Positions 35,012-45,360 of a stretch of DNA of 64,000 nt are shown here, one piece after another. Below the pieces are notes generated by a model, which searched no databases, was not told the origin of the DNA, and saw nothing but the letters and a program-made list of their open reading frames with translations. This DNA comes from Legionella_A sp963772805 (GTDB taxonomy: Bacteria > Pseudomonadota > Gammaproteobacteria > Legionellales > Legionellaceae), in NCBI GenBank assembly GCA_963772805.1, contig CAVYYU010000008.1:744001-808000 (forward strand), read 5' to 3'. Position 1 is the first letter of the stretch. Each line of letters begins with the position of its first letter. A program made the position numbers and the translations under genes.

Positions 35012-35473
35012 ATGCATTCCACGACAACCGTACTTCGCGAAATTCTTTTAGAGGGTAAAGCGCACACGCAAGAAGAGATCCGGCAAGCTTTGGAATCACA
35101 AAACATTACCATCAGCCAGCCCAAAGTTTCACGGCTTTTGCATCAACTAGGTGCCGTCAAATTAATTGATAACAAAGGCAAAACACAATATCGTCTTCCT
35201 CACGAAATGGGACTTATTCATGAGTTAACAACAACGCAAGAAAAAATAGTACTCCGGCAATGGATTTTAGATGTGGTGTTCAACGAGACATTGATCATCA
35301 TCCATACCACACCCGGTGCGGCGGGAATGGTTGCGCGTATTCTCGATCAACACCGCATGAGCCTGAAACTTTTAGGAACCATAGCCGGTGATGACACTAT
35401 TTTCATTTCGCCCCAAAGCCACAAAGCCATTCCGGTCATCGTTGAGCAAATCAATAAATTATTTAAATTATGA
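35012..35473 (+). CDS. argR: Arginine repressor
   Basis: A 153-aa ArgR, normal length. The N-terminal winged helix (HTQEEIRQALESQNITISQP, then KVSRLLHQLGAVK) binds ARG boxes; the C-terminal hexamerisation domain contains HTTPGAAGMVARILDQ and GTIAGDDTIFI, which carries the Asp residues that bind arginine. GAGGAG precedes the ATG. In Gammaproteobacteria it represses biosynthesis and can activate the ast genes, which lie 12 kb further on. Confidence 0.95.
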   Translation: MHSTTTVLREILLEGKAHTQEEIRQALESQNITISQPKVSRLLHQLGAVKLIDNKGKTQYRLPHEMGLIHELTTTQEKIVLRQWILDVVFNETLIIIHTTPGAAGMVARILDQHRMSLKLLGTIAGDDTIFISPQSHKAIPVIVEQINKLFKL

Positions 35474-35719
35474 CCACATAAATATGCATTCATATTGTCC
35501 ATACAGTATTAAATGATTGAGCCAAATTTATTACTACCAGAATCTAAAATATTGGTTGGTGAGTAGTTAGCTGAAATGACCGCACCAACCTATTTTGAAC
35601 CACTAAATCATATCAAGTGATGTGAAAACCTGTTCCTTATTCAGATACTGATGGGGAGCATTCATATCTTCATAGACTGAGCTTCCCCATAATTGGTACT
35701 AATTTCATTAACACGGTTC

Positions 35720-38700
35720 CTATTCATCCGGCAAAGACATTAAACTGGCATTTCCACCTGCGGCGGTGGTGTCAACGGTATAAGTACGCTCACAACACAG
35801 CCGATACAAGTAGTGCGGGCCCCCTGCTTTGGGGCCAGTACCTGACAACCCTTCACCGCCAAAAGGTTGCAAGCCCACAACCGCACCAATCATGTTACGG
35901 TTTACATAACAATTGCCCGCGCGCACGCGTTGGCGAATGTAGTCTATCGTTTGATTAATGCGGCTATGAATACCAAATGTTAAGCCATAGCCTGTGCTAT
36001 TGATTTGGGTAATTACATCATCAAGATTTTTGCGTTTGAAACGAATCACATGCAATACTGGCCCAAACACTTCTTTGTCCAATGCACTGATATTATCAAT
36101 CTCAATTGCAGTGGGTGGCATGAAGTAGCCTGCTTTGCACTCATCACTCAGTTTACATTGATAGATAATCTCGTGTTTTTTCTGCATAGTAGTGACATGT
36201 GTTTTTAGGACAGATAGTGCATCTTCATCAATTACTGGCCCAACATCGGTTGTAAGCCAGCGTGGATCACCTACGCGCAATTCGGCCATAGCCCCCGTCA
36301 GTAACTCTTGAAAGCGCGAATAAACCTCGTCTTGCACATAAATCACCCTTAGCGCTGAACATCGTTGACCTGCAGAACCAAATGCCGAGGCTACTACATC
36401 GACCACTACTTGCTCAAGCAAGGCTGAAGAGTCAACAATCATTGCATTTTGCCCGCCAGTTTCTGCGATAAATGGCACAATTTCGCCTTCGCGTATAGCA
36501 AGTGCTTTATTGATATGTGAAGCTGTTTGGGTCGAACCTGTAAAAATTACCGCCTTAATCCGTTTGTCGGCAACCAAGGTCGCACCGATGGTTTCACCCG
36601 CGCCAGGCAATAATTGAACCACACCTGCAGGAATGCCTGCTTTAATCATTAACTCAACAGCAAAATAAGCAATAAGTGGAGTTTGTTCAGCGGGTTTTGC
36701 GATAACACAATTTCCCGTCGCTAATGCAGCAACGACTTGTCCCGTAAAAATGGCCAAGGGAAAATTCCAAGGGCTAATACACAACACGATGCCACGCGGG
36801 TGCAGGCTTAGCTCGTTCACTTCACCAGTATACCCATGCAAACACGCTGGATTGGCCATCATCTTTTCGGCCATTGATGCATAGTAACGGCAAAAATCGA
36901 TAGCTTCACGAACTTCAGCAACACCATCTTGCCAAGTTTTACCGGCTTCAAGACAAGCTAATGCGATCAAGCTATGCATATTGTCCTCAAGTAAACTGGC
37001 AAAACGCTCGATCAATGCCTTTCTCACCGAGACCGCCATCTGGCTCCAGGTGGTGAAGGCTTCTTCAGCACTGGAGAGCGCTAAACCAATATCAGCTTCG
37101 CTAGCCTCAATGACGCGCCCTACTTCGAGTTGAGGCTGTTGCGGAGATAAAATACGCTTTGGTTTGATATCGCTATCAGCGCGGCCAACGACGATGGGCG
37201 TGGCATGCCATGAAGTTTCCATCGTTGCGAGCTCTTTTTGCAGTTCAGCAACATAAATACGATTGCTAAAATCGATACCTTGTGAATTCTGACGCTCAGG
37301 CAGGAAAATTGCCTCAGGCAATGGAATATTATGATTGATTTTGCTCAGCAAATGCCGAGCTTTACTGACAGGATCTTCAACCAGCTCGCTTATGGGCGCA
37401 TTATCATCAACAATTCGGTTTACAAAAGATGAATTCGCACCATTTTCTAGCAGACGGCGAACCAGATAAGGTAATAAATCTTCATGACTGCCAACAGGGG
37501 CGTAGATACGACACGGGATACCATAATGTTTGGCAGGGACAATCTGCTCATAGAGTTCATTTCCCATGCCATGCAGACACTGAAATTCGTAATCGCGATA
37601 ATCACCTGCTAAATTGATGATCAATGCCACGGAATAAGCATTATGCGTGGCAAACTGTGGATAAATTGCATCTGTCATCGTCAATAACTTTTTAGCACAC
37701 GCTTGAAAAGACACATCCGTGAAGACTTTACGAGTAAATACCGGGTATTCGATAAGCCCCAGTACTTGTGTTTTCTTGATTTCACTATCCCAATAAGCAC
37801 CTTTAATTAAACGTACCATCATGCGGCGCTTCTTGCCGCGGGCAAGTGCGGCTATCCAATCAAGCAGGTAAAACGCGCGTTTTTGATAAGACTGCACAGC
37901 CATCCCGAAGCCATTCCAGCCATTTAAACTGTCGTCATTGAACACCGACTCAATCACGTCCAGCGATAAATCAAGCCGTTCAGACTCCTCTGCATCGATA
38001 GTAAGTGCTATATTAAATTTTTTCGCCAATTGTGCCAACGCTAATAACTTGGGCCTTAACTCCAACATCACCCGCTCTTGTTGTGATTCTTGGTAGCGTG
38101 GATGCAATGCTGAAAGTTTAATGGAGATGCCAGCGCTGCGATAAACATCCGCGTCAGAAGCAGCCTGCGCTCCAATGACCTCGATTGCCCGACTGTAAGC
38201 TGTAAAATACCGCTCGGCATCAACGGCTGTGAGCGCGGCCTCGCCTAACATATCATAAGAATAACGATAACCCTTCGCTTCCTTACTCTTCGCGCGTCCA
38301 AGTGCTTCTTGAATCGTGCGCCCCATCACAAATTGCTTGCTCATGATGCGCATAGCTTTATCAACTGCTGCACGAACAACACCTTCACTGCTGCGATTAA
38401 CCAGCTTCATCAATGTTTTACTTAAACCAGACTCCGCTTTTTCCGGCGACAGCACTTTTCCGGTCAGCATCAATGCCCAGGTGGTAGCATTTACAAAAAA
38501 GGAAGCGCTTTGACCACGATGAGATTTCCAATCAGGGCTTGCAAGCTTGTCTTTAATCAAGCTATCAATAGTCGCATTATCAGGAACGCGTAACAGCGCT
38601 TCCGCCAAACACATCAATGCAATCCCTTCTTCGCTAGACAAGGCGTATTCAGTCAGAAATGAGTCAATACCCGCGCTTTTTTTACGACCATCACGAACTT

Positions 38701-38866
38701 GTGACACTAATTGCGTGGCTAAATTACATACAGAAACGTTCTGGTTATCCTGAAGAGCCGCGCTTTCAATCAGGTTTGTAACGATATTTAACTCCCCCAC
38801 ACGATATGCCTCGTTAATTTCAGCACGTATCCCCCGGGGAGATTGTAAAGACCGTCGATCCAGCAT
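35720..38866 (-). CDS. putA: Bifunctional proline dehydrogenase / P5C dehydrogenase
   Basis: A 1048-aa PutA that oxidises proline to glutamate, feeding electrons to the quinone pool. Residues ~80-450 are the FAD proline dehydrogenase barrel (SIKLSALHPRYQ, TIDAEESERLDLSL, VRLIKGAYWDSEIK). Residues ~510-1020 are the aldehyde dehydrogenase (CISPWNFPLAIFTGQ, then VIFTGSTQ, and the catalytic Cys in SAGQRCSALRV near residue 835). It lacks the N-terminal ribbon-helix-helix of E. coli PutA, so it is an enzyme only and not a repressor. Intact. Confidence 0.96.
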   Translation of the reverse strand: MLDRRSLQSPRGIRAEINEAYRVGELNIVTNLIESAALQDNQNVSVCNLATQLVSQVRDGRKKSAGIDSFLTEYALSSEEGIALMCLAEALLRVPDNATIDSLIKDKLASPDWKSHRGQSASFFVNATTWALMLTGKVLSPEKAESGLSKTLMKLVNRSSEGVVRAAVDKAMRIMSKQFVMGRTIQEALGRAKSKEAKGYRYSYDMLGEAALTAVDAERYFTAYSRAIEVIGAQAASDADVYRSAGISIKLSALHPRYQESQQERVMLELRPKLLALAQLAKKFNIALTIDAEESERLDLSLDVIESVFNDDSLNGWNGFGMAVQSYQKRAFYLLDWIAALARGKKRRMMVRLIKGAYWDSEIKKTQVLGLIEYPVFTRKVFTDVSFQACAKKLLTMTDAIYPQFATHNAYSVALIINLAGDYRDYEFQCLHGMGNELYEQIVPAKHYGIPCRIYAPVGSHEDLLPYLVRRLLENGANSSFVNRIVDDNAPISELVEDPVSKARHLLSKINHNIPLPEAIFLPERQNSQGIDFSNRIYVAELQKELATMETSWHATPIVVGRADSDIKPKRILSPQQPQLEVGRVIEASEADIGLALSSAEEAFTTWSQMAVSVRKALIERFASLLEDNMHSLIALACLEAGKTWQDGVAEVREAIDFCRYYASMAEKMMANPACLHGYTGEVNELSLHPRGIVLCISPWNFPLAIFTGQVVAALATGNCVIAKPAEQTPLIAYFAVELMIKAGIPAGVVQLLPGAGETIGATLVADKRIKAVIFTGSTQTASHINKALAIREGEIVPFIAETGGQNAMIVDSSALLEQVVVDVVASAFGSAGQRCSALRVIYVQDEVYSRFQELLTGAMAELRVGDPRWLTTDVGPVIDEDALSVLKTHVTTMQKKHEIIYQCKLSDECKAGYFMPPTAIEIDNISALDKEVFGPVLHVIRFKRKNLDDVITQINSTGYGLTFGIHSRINQTIDYIRQRVRAGNCYVNRNMIGAVVGLQPFGGEGLSGTGPKAGGPHYLYRLCCERTYTVDTTAAGGNASLMSLPDE

Positions 38867-39194
38867 CTTGACTCCAACTAATTTTATAATTTTACGATGA
38901 CCGTCAAGAATAATTTAAATCGACGATAAATTGAATTGAATTTACATACCTTCTAGATAAAAGATATAAAACAATATGAGAGCATGATATTCAGAATAGA
39001 TTTAGCGCTTAATTTTGATCCAACTTATTGTGAAATTGCTGAGATCTTCCTAAAAAAATCGAAGAAATCCAAAAAGATTCGACAATGCTCAGGCAAATGA
39101 TGCGAAAATATAATTCGAGGGCATAATTTTTATGGGAGGATAAAGCCAGCTGTAAAAAAGAGAGGGCATAGGGTACAGGTACCCTTCGGGCACC
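38867..39194. other. Intergenic region putA-tdk
   Basis: AT-rich, no gene or repeat recognised. It should contain the putA promoter (read to the left) and the end of the tdk transcript. Confidence 0.4.
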
Positions 39195-39824
39195 TTAGTC
39201 CCAATCCATTTTCTGAATGGTTGGACATGCGTCTAAGTATGTCTTGCTTTTTGAGTGCGGTTCTTTTTGTTTAAAATGCTTGCGGCAAGTAGAAACATAA
39301 AGATTGTTTCCACCAATAAGTACCTGCGTCCCTTCGGAGACGACCACACCGTCTTCATTCAGTCGTAAAATCATTGTGGCTTTACGCCCACAGTGGCAAA
39401 TGGTTTTTATTTCAACAAGCTCATCGGCCCAGGCCAATAAATACTGACTGCCTTCAAATAACTCGCCCTTGAAGTCTGTGCGTAGGCCATAGGTTAAGAC
39501 AGGAATATTTAATTTATCGGTGATCTCTGTGAGCTGATAGACTTGGGCTCGAGTCAAAAATTGCGCCTCATCTATTAAGATACAAGCGTACTTAGTGGAT
39601 AAATTCTTCAGGATTTGACAAAGATCATCAGATGGGTAAAAGATAGTGGCTTGTTCGGATAGCCCTATTCTAGAATGAATCAGACCTTGTTGGGCGCGCG
39701 TATCTATTGCTGGCGTAAATAATAGAGTCTGCATACCTCTTTCGCGGTAGTTATAACTGGATTGCAATAACACCGTGCTTTTCCCTGCATTCATGGTTGA
39801 AAAGTAGAAATATAGTTTTGCCAT
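39195..39824 (-). CDS. tdk: Thymidine kinase
   Basis: A 209-aa type II thymidine kinase, salvaging thymidine to dTMP. It has the P-loop FSTMNAGKST, the Walker-B-like CILIDEAQFL with the catalytic Glu, the lasso region with zinc ligands CHCGRKA and a later C..H (YVSTCRKHF), and the substrate loop near VLIGGNNLYV. Intact and of standard size. Confidence 0.96.
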   Translation of the reverse strand: MAKLYFYFSTMNAGKSTVLLQSSYNYRERGMQTLLFTPAIDTRAQQGLIHSRIGLSEQATIFYPSDDLCQILKNLSTKYACILIDEAQFLTRAQVYQLTEITDKLNIPVLTYGLRTDFKGELFEGSQYLLAWADELVEIKTICHCGRKATMILRLNEDGVVVSEGTQVLIGGNNLYVSTCRKHFKQKEPHSKSKTYLDACPTIQKMDWD

Positions 39825-40294
39825 CGTATCAAACCTGTGTGATGTGACTTCATTAATTCATTAAAATGATATGCACCGCAAAGTAAATTGTATCAATCAC
39901 GCTCACAGAAAACCATTGCATGGGTTAGGATTATAAAATAAACACACTAAAATACCGGTTTACAAATTTTGATTGGTTTCATACCGCCAAATATGCGAAT
40001 TAATAAATCTGTATTTTTGCAATAACCTCATTGATAGTCTATATCCTATACTATTGAATATAAATTAAAATTCATATCATGAACAAAAATGTTTTGGTTT
40101 CTGACCTTAATATTACAAATAAATATATATTATATTCAACGTATTACCGTGTTGTGGTCAAAAAATAGGGTTGCAATGCAGATCAAAATAAATTTTTTAT
40201 CCAAAAAAGGCAACATAGTGATAATGCGTGGGCTTTTTTATATGGCGCGAGCTATCTAATGTAAACACCGACTTGAAGACGAAGGTGATCTGGT
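39825..40294. other. Intergenic region between divergent tdk and the HEAT-repeat gene
   Basis: 470 bp, AT-rich, no gene recognised. It must hold both promoters. The sequence GAAGGTGATC just before 40295 offers a weak ribosome-binding site. Confidence 0.4.
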
Positions 40295-41317
40295 ATGTAT
40301 AGCCTGCAACAGGAAATAGTAATATTTTTTTTACTGGCGGAGGTCTTGGTTATCACCCTTCTAGTGATCGCTACGTATTTATTGAAATTTTCATCCGTTA
40401 TTAATAAACGTCGTGATAATAAAAAATCTGCGGATATTGATTATTATCTACATCAAACTGAGCGGAACAAAAAACCACCACACCTGAAGCGTCCGGATCT
40501 CATCTTAACTGCGTTGAATGAATCGCCAGTACTTGGTTCGGAAGAAAAATCGAGGATTGTAGCAGCTTATTTATTGAGTAATTTGCGGCCCTATATCAAT
40601 TCTCGAAATCGTTTAAAACAATATTATTTGCTTGAGGCTTATAATTATTCTATCGAGAAGCAAGATAGACAGAATTTGATTCGTTTTATTCAAAGTCCGT
40701 CAGCTATCCTTGGGATTAATGCCATCAAGCTAAGTCACTTGGTGGCAAGTGAGGACATATACCAAGCTATTATTGATAAATTGAGACTACTTGATCAATT
40801 TACCCAAAAAATATATATCGTGCAGTTACAAAACCACCCGCTATTGCAAACGGTCTTGAAGAAAAATATTGAACACACCCAAGACGCAATCCTGAAAATC
40901 ACATGCTACAGAATAGTTGAGCACATTGCCCCCGATCCTGATTTTTTTGATTTGGCATTGAGTGAACTCAATCAATCTGATCGAGGCATTAAATTAGCTG
41001 CGATTCCGGTGCTTGCTGCCGCTGATCCAAAACGTGCAAAAGATATACTTATTCAGTTATTAAAAGATAAAGAATGGTTGATTCGTAATAAATCAGTTAA
41101 AGCACTGGGAAAAATACAGCAGCCAAATACCAGCACCGCTATTGCTGCTTGTTTGAATGATGAAGCTCGCTGGGTACGTGTCAATGCTGCAACGGCGTTA
41201 CAGAATTTTGGTGATGAAGGTCATTTGTTATTAACGGAATATAAGGTGTCAGAAGAAACGCTGCAGTCTAGTGTGGCTGCATATTTCCTCGGAATCCAGC
41301 AGGCAGGGACGCAATGA
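40295..41317 (+). CDS. Membrane-anchored HEAT-repeat protein
   Basis: A 340-aa protein with one N-terminal membrane helix (residues ~8-32) and a cytoplasmic helical domain. The C-terminal part carries HEAT/PBS-lyase-like repeats (AAIPVLAAADPKRAKDILIQ, then LIRNKSVKALGKIQQP, and VRVNAATALQNFGDEG). Its stop overlaps the ATG of the following GT2 gene by four bases, so the two are co-translated and probably form a complex, with the HEAT protein as a scaffold or regulator of the synthase. Similar HEAT plus GT2 pairs occur in other Gammaproteobacteria, to my knowledge without an assigned product. Confidence 0.75.
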   Translation: MYSLQQEIVIFFLLAEVLVITLLVIATYLLKFSSVINKRRDNKKSADIDYYLHQTERNKKPPHLKRPDLILTALNESPVLGSEEKSRIVAAYLLSNLRPYINSRNRLKQYYLLEAYNYSIEKQDRQNLIRFIQSPSAILGINAIKLSHLVASEDIYQAIIDKLRLLDQFTQKIYIVQLQNHPLLQTVLKKNIEHTQDAILKITCYRIVEHIAPDPDFFDLALSELNQSDRGIKLAAIPVLAAADPKRAKDILIQLLKDKEWLIRNKSVKALGKIQQPNTSTAIAACLNDEARWVRVNAATALQNFGDEGHLLLTEYKVSEETLQSSVAAYFLGIQQAGTQ

Positions 41318-42690
41318 TGATATCTACTATTACTACAATTAATTTTGGCATCTTGGTGTTTTTTATTTTTTCGGCGATTATTTATACTATGTTGTTAATC
41401 GGCGCCCTCCCCGCAATAATTCGCTTTTTTCAGCGTGCTACATTAACAAATATGAATGGCTTGTTAGCCCCAAAAGAATTACCTCCAGTCACCATCATCA
41501 CCGCTTTTTATAATGAGGAAGATTGTATTATCGAGAATGTGTTGAGTTCTTTGAACTCAAACTACGGGAACTTATATATCATTCTAGTAAATGATGGATC
41601 AACGGACAAGAGCTTTGAGCTGGTGAAATCTTATTTTTCCATGCGGGAAGAATCGTTCGCTTATAACCAAACGATTAAAACCGCAGCAGTAAAGGCGCTG
41701 TACGTATCAGGAAAATATCCCAACCTGCTATTAATCGACAAAGAAAATAGTGGTGTAGGTGATTCTTGGAATGTAGGTATAAATGTTTGTTTCACCCCTT
41801 ATTTCGCAACGATTGATGCGGATTCAATAATGGATGAAGATGCCATTTCTGAAATGCTTTATGAGTTACTAGCAAGCCCGGATGCGATTTGTGTCGGTGG
41901 TGGAGTGTACATTTTAAACAATTGCACGTATCAGAATGGTAAAATGCTCGACTCGCGCATGCCTTATCGACTGGTACCTGCATTGCAAGGCAATGAATAT
42001 CTTCGCTCGCATTTATTTAATCGCACGGGATGGAACAGTTTTGGTGCGACAATGAGCTATTCAGGAACAGCTAGCTTATATAGTCGCAAGGAGGTTGTAG
42101 AGGTTCACGGGTATGATACTGATAATTACGCACAAGACACCGAAATGGTTATGCGCCTGCATCATCACATGCGCCTGCAAAAGAAGCCTTATCAAATAAG
42201 ATTCAACCCTTCCGCCGTTGTGTGGACAGATGTACCCAATACCTTACGGGAGTTTTCCAAACAACGAGACAGGTGGCAGCGTGGCATCATTAAAAGTGTA
42301 TTAAATTATTGGCGGATGTTTTTGAATCCACGGTACAGCACTCAGGGATTATTTTCATACCCGGTTTATGTGCTGCTTGAGGTTATAGCACCTCTTGTTG
42401 AGTTTACGGCCTATATTACTTTATCAATTTCTTATTACTATGGCATTTTAGATGGCACGTCAGCAATACTGTATATATTACTCGCATGGGGTTTTACGAC
42501 TTATTTAACTCTAGGCAACATGTTTATCAATGTAATCACGTTTAATCGCTACAAAAAGGTTAATGATATTTTTTGGATGTTTTTATTGGCGTTCATTGAA
42601 ATGTTTGGTTTTCGCCAATACTACACGACGGTTAAAATATGGGCAACCGTACATTATATGATTAATCGAATTCGCGGCAAGGCAATTTAG
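41314..42690 (+). CDS. Processive family 2 glycosyltransferase (membrane)
   Basis: A 458-aa GT2 enzyme of the cellulose/chitin/poly-GlcNAc synthase type. One N-terminal helix, then the catalytic domain with VNDGSTDKS, FATIDADSIMD (DxD), the acceptor-site Asp in YAQDTEMVM and the QRDRWQRG (Q..RW) motif near residue 327, followed by about four C-terminal helices. It should use a UDP-sugar at the inner membrane to make a polysaccharide. No deacetylase, c-di-GMP receptor domain or outer-membrane porin lies beside it, so export and polymer identity are open; a diguanylate cyclase occurs 15 kb away. Confidence 0.88.
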   Translation: MMISTITTINFGILVFFIFSAIIYTMLLIGALPAIIRFFQRATLTNMNGLLAPKELPPVTIITAFYNEEDCIIENVLSSLNSNYGNLYIILVNDGSTDKSFELVKSYFSMREESFAYNQTIKTAAVKALYVSGKYPNLLLIDKENSGVGDSWNVGINVCFTPYFATIDADSIMDEDAISEMLYELLASPDAICVGGGVYILNNCTYQNGKMLDSRMPYRLVPALQGNEYLRSHLFNRTGWNSFGATMSYSGTASLYSRKEVVEVHGYDTDNYAQDTEMVMRLHHHMRLQKKPYQIRFNPSAVVWTDVPNTLREFSKQRDRWQRGIIKSVLNYWRMFLNPRYSTQGLFSYPVYVLLEVIAPLVEFTAYITLSISYYYGILDGTSAILYILLAWGFTTYLTLGNMFINVITFNRYKKVNDIFWMFLLAFIEMFGFRQYYTTVKIWATVHYMINRIRGKAI

Positions 42691-43326
42691 ACGCATGACG
42701 ACTGAGCCCCTCGGTAAAACCAATGAACGTATAGTAAGCAGGATTAATGCCTTAAAGTAGAGGGCCATTAGACTCCTGGCCCAACATGTTAATGGACCTC
42801 TCAAAGACGAGGGAATGATAATATATAGTCCGGGATTTAATACTAGAAATATCGGTACAATGTAGTTATCCCGCCCTACCTCCCCCCATAAAAAAGGGTT
42901 TAATATTGCTATGATTTCCATGCGTTTCGACTTTTTTCCCTGATTATCAATCACAAAATAGTACAAAAACAAAGCATTAAGATGGAATTAAACACCATTA
43001 ACAAGGTCTTTGATTGATCAAATATATCAATAAGTTATCTACCGTTTCTTTTTTTGAACACATGGGAGATTGTCATGTTTAGCTAACCATCTGAATTGGT
43101 TTGTTTTTTTTCCAGATGATCAATCATCCCACTTGTAACTTTACTTTTGCCTAGATTGCCAATATAATACCCAACTTTCGGGAAGACTTAACTCAGGGAC
43201 GCAACGGTTGTAATTGAGTGTACTCGTTCCTTCTACTCCCATCGATTGCCGAAGGGCTACATGAAGAAACTGGTGAGTTCTCTGACATCCAGCGTACCTA
43301 GAACATAACTAGAACAATGGAGCTTT
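42691..43326. other. Long leader/intergenic region before the L,D-transpeptidase
   Basis: 636 bp without a gene. It contains a GGGCCA/TGGCCC hairpin near 42762-42783 and, at ~43180-43260, a GC-richer stretch with GGGACGCAACGG and GATTGCCGAAGGGCTAC that looks structured and vaguely recalls a GEMM (c-di-GMP-I) riboswitch. The 5' part of that consensus is missing, so I do not call a riboswitch. Confidence 0.4.
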
Positions 43327-44022
43327 ATGAATACAATATTTACGCTTATTTCAATCGCAATGCTCGCTGGTAATATGACATCCAGCTCAACTACTTTCGC
43401 AAGACCCACACTGTTCAGTAAACCAACATTTGATCTGAATACTGAAGTTAAACACTTAAGCCAAAAAGCACCGGCACTGAATCAGAAAGTGTTAAAACTT
43501 GCGCTTACCGCCTATCAGAAAGCAAACAACAAAGGCGCTGTCAAGAAACCAGTTTTGACCGTTATTGACTACTCACTACCCTCCTCTAAACAACGTATGT
43601 GGATTTTCGACGTTAAGAAAGAGCGTCTTTTGTACAACACATATGTGGCGCATGGCACAAACTCTGGTATGGATACTCCGCACCATTTTTCAAATAAACC
43701 ATCAAGTAAAGAAACCAGTTTAGGTACCTATGTAACGCGTGATACTTACATCGGCCACAAAGGCTACTCGTTGAATTTACAAGGTTTGGAAAAAGGCTTT
43801 AATGACAATGCTTATAGCCGCCGAGTTGTTATTCACGGTGCTTGGTACGTTGAGCCTGGTTTCATTAAAAAAGCAGGTCGAGCGGGCCGAAGCTGGGGCT
43901 GCCCGTCTATTGCCCAAACGCTTGCCAAGCCGGTGATCAACACTATTAAAGGCGGGTCGGTCGTATTTGCTTATTATCCTGATCGCAACTATTTATCGCA
44001 TACAGGTTATGCGGTTGCATAA
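43327..44022 (+). CDS. Secreted murein L,D-transpeptidase-like protein (YkuD_2 type)
   Basis: A 231-aa protein with an N-terminal signal sequence (residues 1-~25). The catalytic domain matches the murein L,D-transpeptidase catalytic family: VIDYSLPSSKQRMWIFD, the glycine/His region YVAHGTNSG, VVIHGAWYV, and the nucleophile motif GRSWGCPSIA. Such enzymes make 3-3 peptidoglycan crosslinks or attach proteins to peptidoglycan in the periplasm. The Cys and His expected for catalysis are present. A strong terminator follows. Confidence 0.88.
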   Translation: MNTIFTLISIAMLAGNMTSSSTTFARPTLFSKPTFDLNTEVKHLSQKAPALNQKVLKLALTAYQKANNKGAVKKPVLTVIDYSLPSSKQRMWIFDVKKERLLYNTYVAHGTNSGMDTPHHFSNKPSSKETSLGTYVTRDTYIGHKGYSLNLQGLEKGFNDNAYSRRVVIHGAWYVEPGFIKKAGRAGRSWGCPSIAQTLAKPVINTIKGGSVVFAYYPDRNYLSHTGYAVA

Positions 44023-44023
44023 A

Positions 44024-44056
44024 GAAAAAAGCCAGGTATAACCCTGGCTTTTTTTA
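44024..44056 (+). terminator. Rho-independent terminator
   Basis: AGCCAGG pairs with CCTGGCT (from 44030 and 44043), preceded by A-rich sequence and followed by TTTTTTT. Classic form, 1-10 bp after the L,D-transpeptidase stop. Confidence 0.93.
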
Positions 44057-44402
44057 GTCTTCGTAGCAAGGCTCGAAAACCAAGCCACCTTCCCTGACCA
44101 TCAGATCCATCTGATAAAAAATCCCTTTTACCGACCTTCATATCCGTGAAAGTCATAACTTAAATGTAGCAGTGGTGTTGCACATATGCAAGCCAATTTG
44201 TCAAATTCATTTCTTGAATGAACTGGATATATAAAAATATATTTGTTTTATTACATATAGTTAAAATTTGATAATGATAATCCATCAAATAAACAATCGC
44301 ATTTCTTGAAGTAAATCGAGAGCATTCTTACGACTAGATGGGGTAAGTACTGTGGCCATATCCATATAGCCATTTCACGCAGCATCCGGCCCCTTTGAAT
44401 GG
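44057..44402. other. Intergenic region, convergent
   Basis: About 345 bp; no gene, repeat or strong hairpin recognised. Confidence 0.4.
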
Positions 44403-45248
44403 TTATAATTGGCTAAAAGTTCGTTTTTTATTATTTAAAGCCGCAGGAAAGCTGTGTGCTGATATTTCCCGATAAATCCCATGAGCTGCGAGGTTTGACG
44501 AAACCCCAGCGATCGGAGAAGTTGGAAGGCTTAATGCCCTGTTATTCTTAAATGTTTCAAGTGTTTCTAAATGGTAGACTGAAGTGAGCTGAGCCAGAGA
44601 CGGCAGATAGCCTAAATTTGTGGCTGAGGGACTGGCATTATTATATAGCTTCGTCATCCCAAAAAATTCCGCCTCATCTATAGTGGGCACTTGAGAAGAG
44701 GCTTGGATTTTGGGTTTTTTACTGTTCTCATGGTGAGCAATATTCATTATGTTAAGGTTTTTAGGGATGGTTGCAAACGCCGTGGCTAAATCAGCATCAC
44801 TGTACCAGTCTACATCATAACAAGACATGTCAAGCGATGTCGCATTTTCAGGGATGGCAGCCAACGCCTTGATTAACACCGCAACACGGAAATTGGCCAT
44901 GTATTCATCATATTTTTCAGTGCATGTAATATCTTTAGGGACAGCACCCAACTCTTCGACCAACACAGTGCCGATTATATCTCGTGGATTAGTTAACCTG
45001 TAATGCATGCTTACCTCTTGTTGGTCAAAAAAACAAGGAACAGTACGCCATTGCCGCTTAAGGGTCAATAGTTGATCATTGATATTAATCATCCGTTTTG
45101 AATCAAAAAAACCATGTTTAACGATCGACAAAAGATAAGCGCTAGATGCAAAGGTGAAACAACTATCTTCCAACATATTGCGTTGAATATTAGTCATAGA
45201 AATAGTGGGCAATAAGATCAAACAACATATAGCCACCCTAAACGACAT
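44403..45248 (-). CDS. Putative secreted LRR-like protein
   Basis: A 281-aa protein with a hydrophobic N-terminal signal (MSFRVAICCLILLPTISM). The middle carries two LRR-like units, ALAAIPENATSLDMSCYD and AFATIPKNLNIMNIAHHE, of the same style as the LRR protein at 24284-25825 (AFKQMP.., VFEAIP..). The rest is Ser/Asn-rich and unrecognised. It might be a surface or exported member of the same effector-like LRR family. Function unknown. Confidence 0.55.
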   Translation of the reverse strand: MSFRVAICCLILLPTISMTNIQRNMLEDSCFTFASSAYLLSIVKHGFFDSKRMININDQLLTLKRQWRTVPCFFDQQEVSMHYRLTNPRDIIGTVLVEELGAVPKDITCTEKYDEYMANFRVAVLIKALAAIPENATSLDMSCYDVDWYSDADLATAFATIPKNLNIMNIAHHENSKKPKIQASSQVPTIDEAEFFGMTKLYNNASPSATNLGYLPSLAQLTSVYHLETLETFKNNRALSLPTSPIAGVSSNLAAHGIYREISAHSFPAALNNKKRTFSQL

Positions 45249-45360
45249 TACTCACAAAGGGATTAATTTAAATACAGGTTCTTTGTCAAACGAGTAAAAT
45301 TAATGCATCCTTGCATGAGTTATGCTAATTTAGGTCCATGATAATTCACAGGGTATAGTT

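Noticed and set aside
43175..43270. c-di-GMP-I (GEMM) riboswitch
   Set aside because: Only two short stretches resemble the consensus and the first conserved helix is missing.
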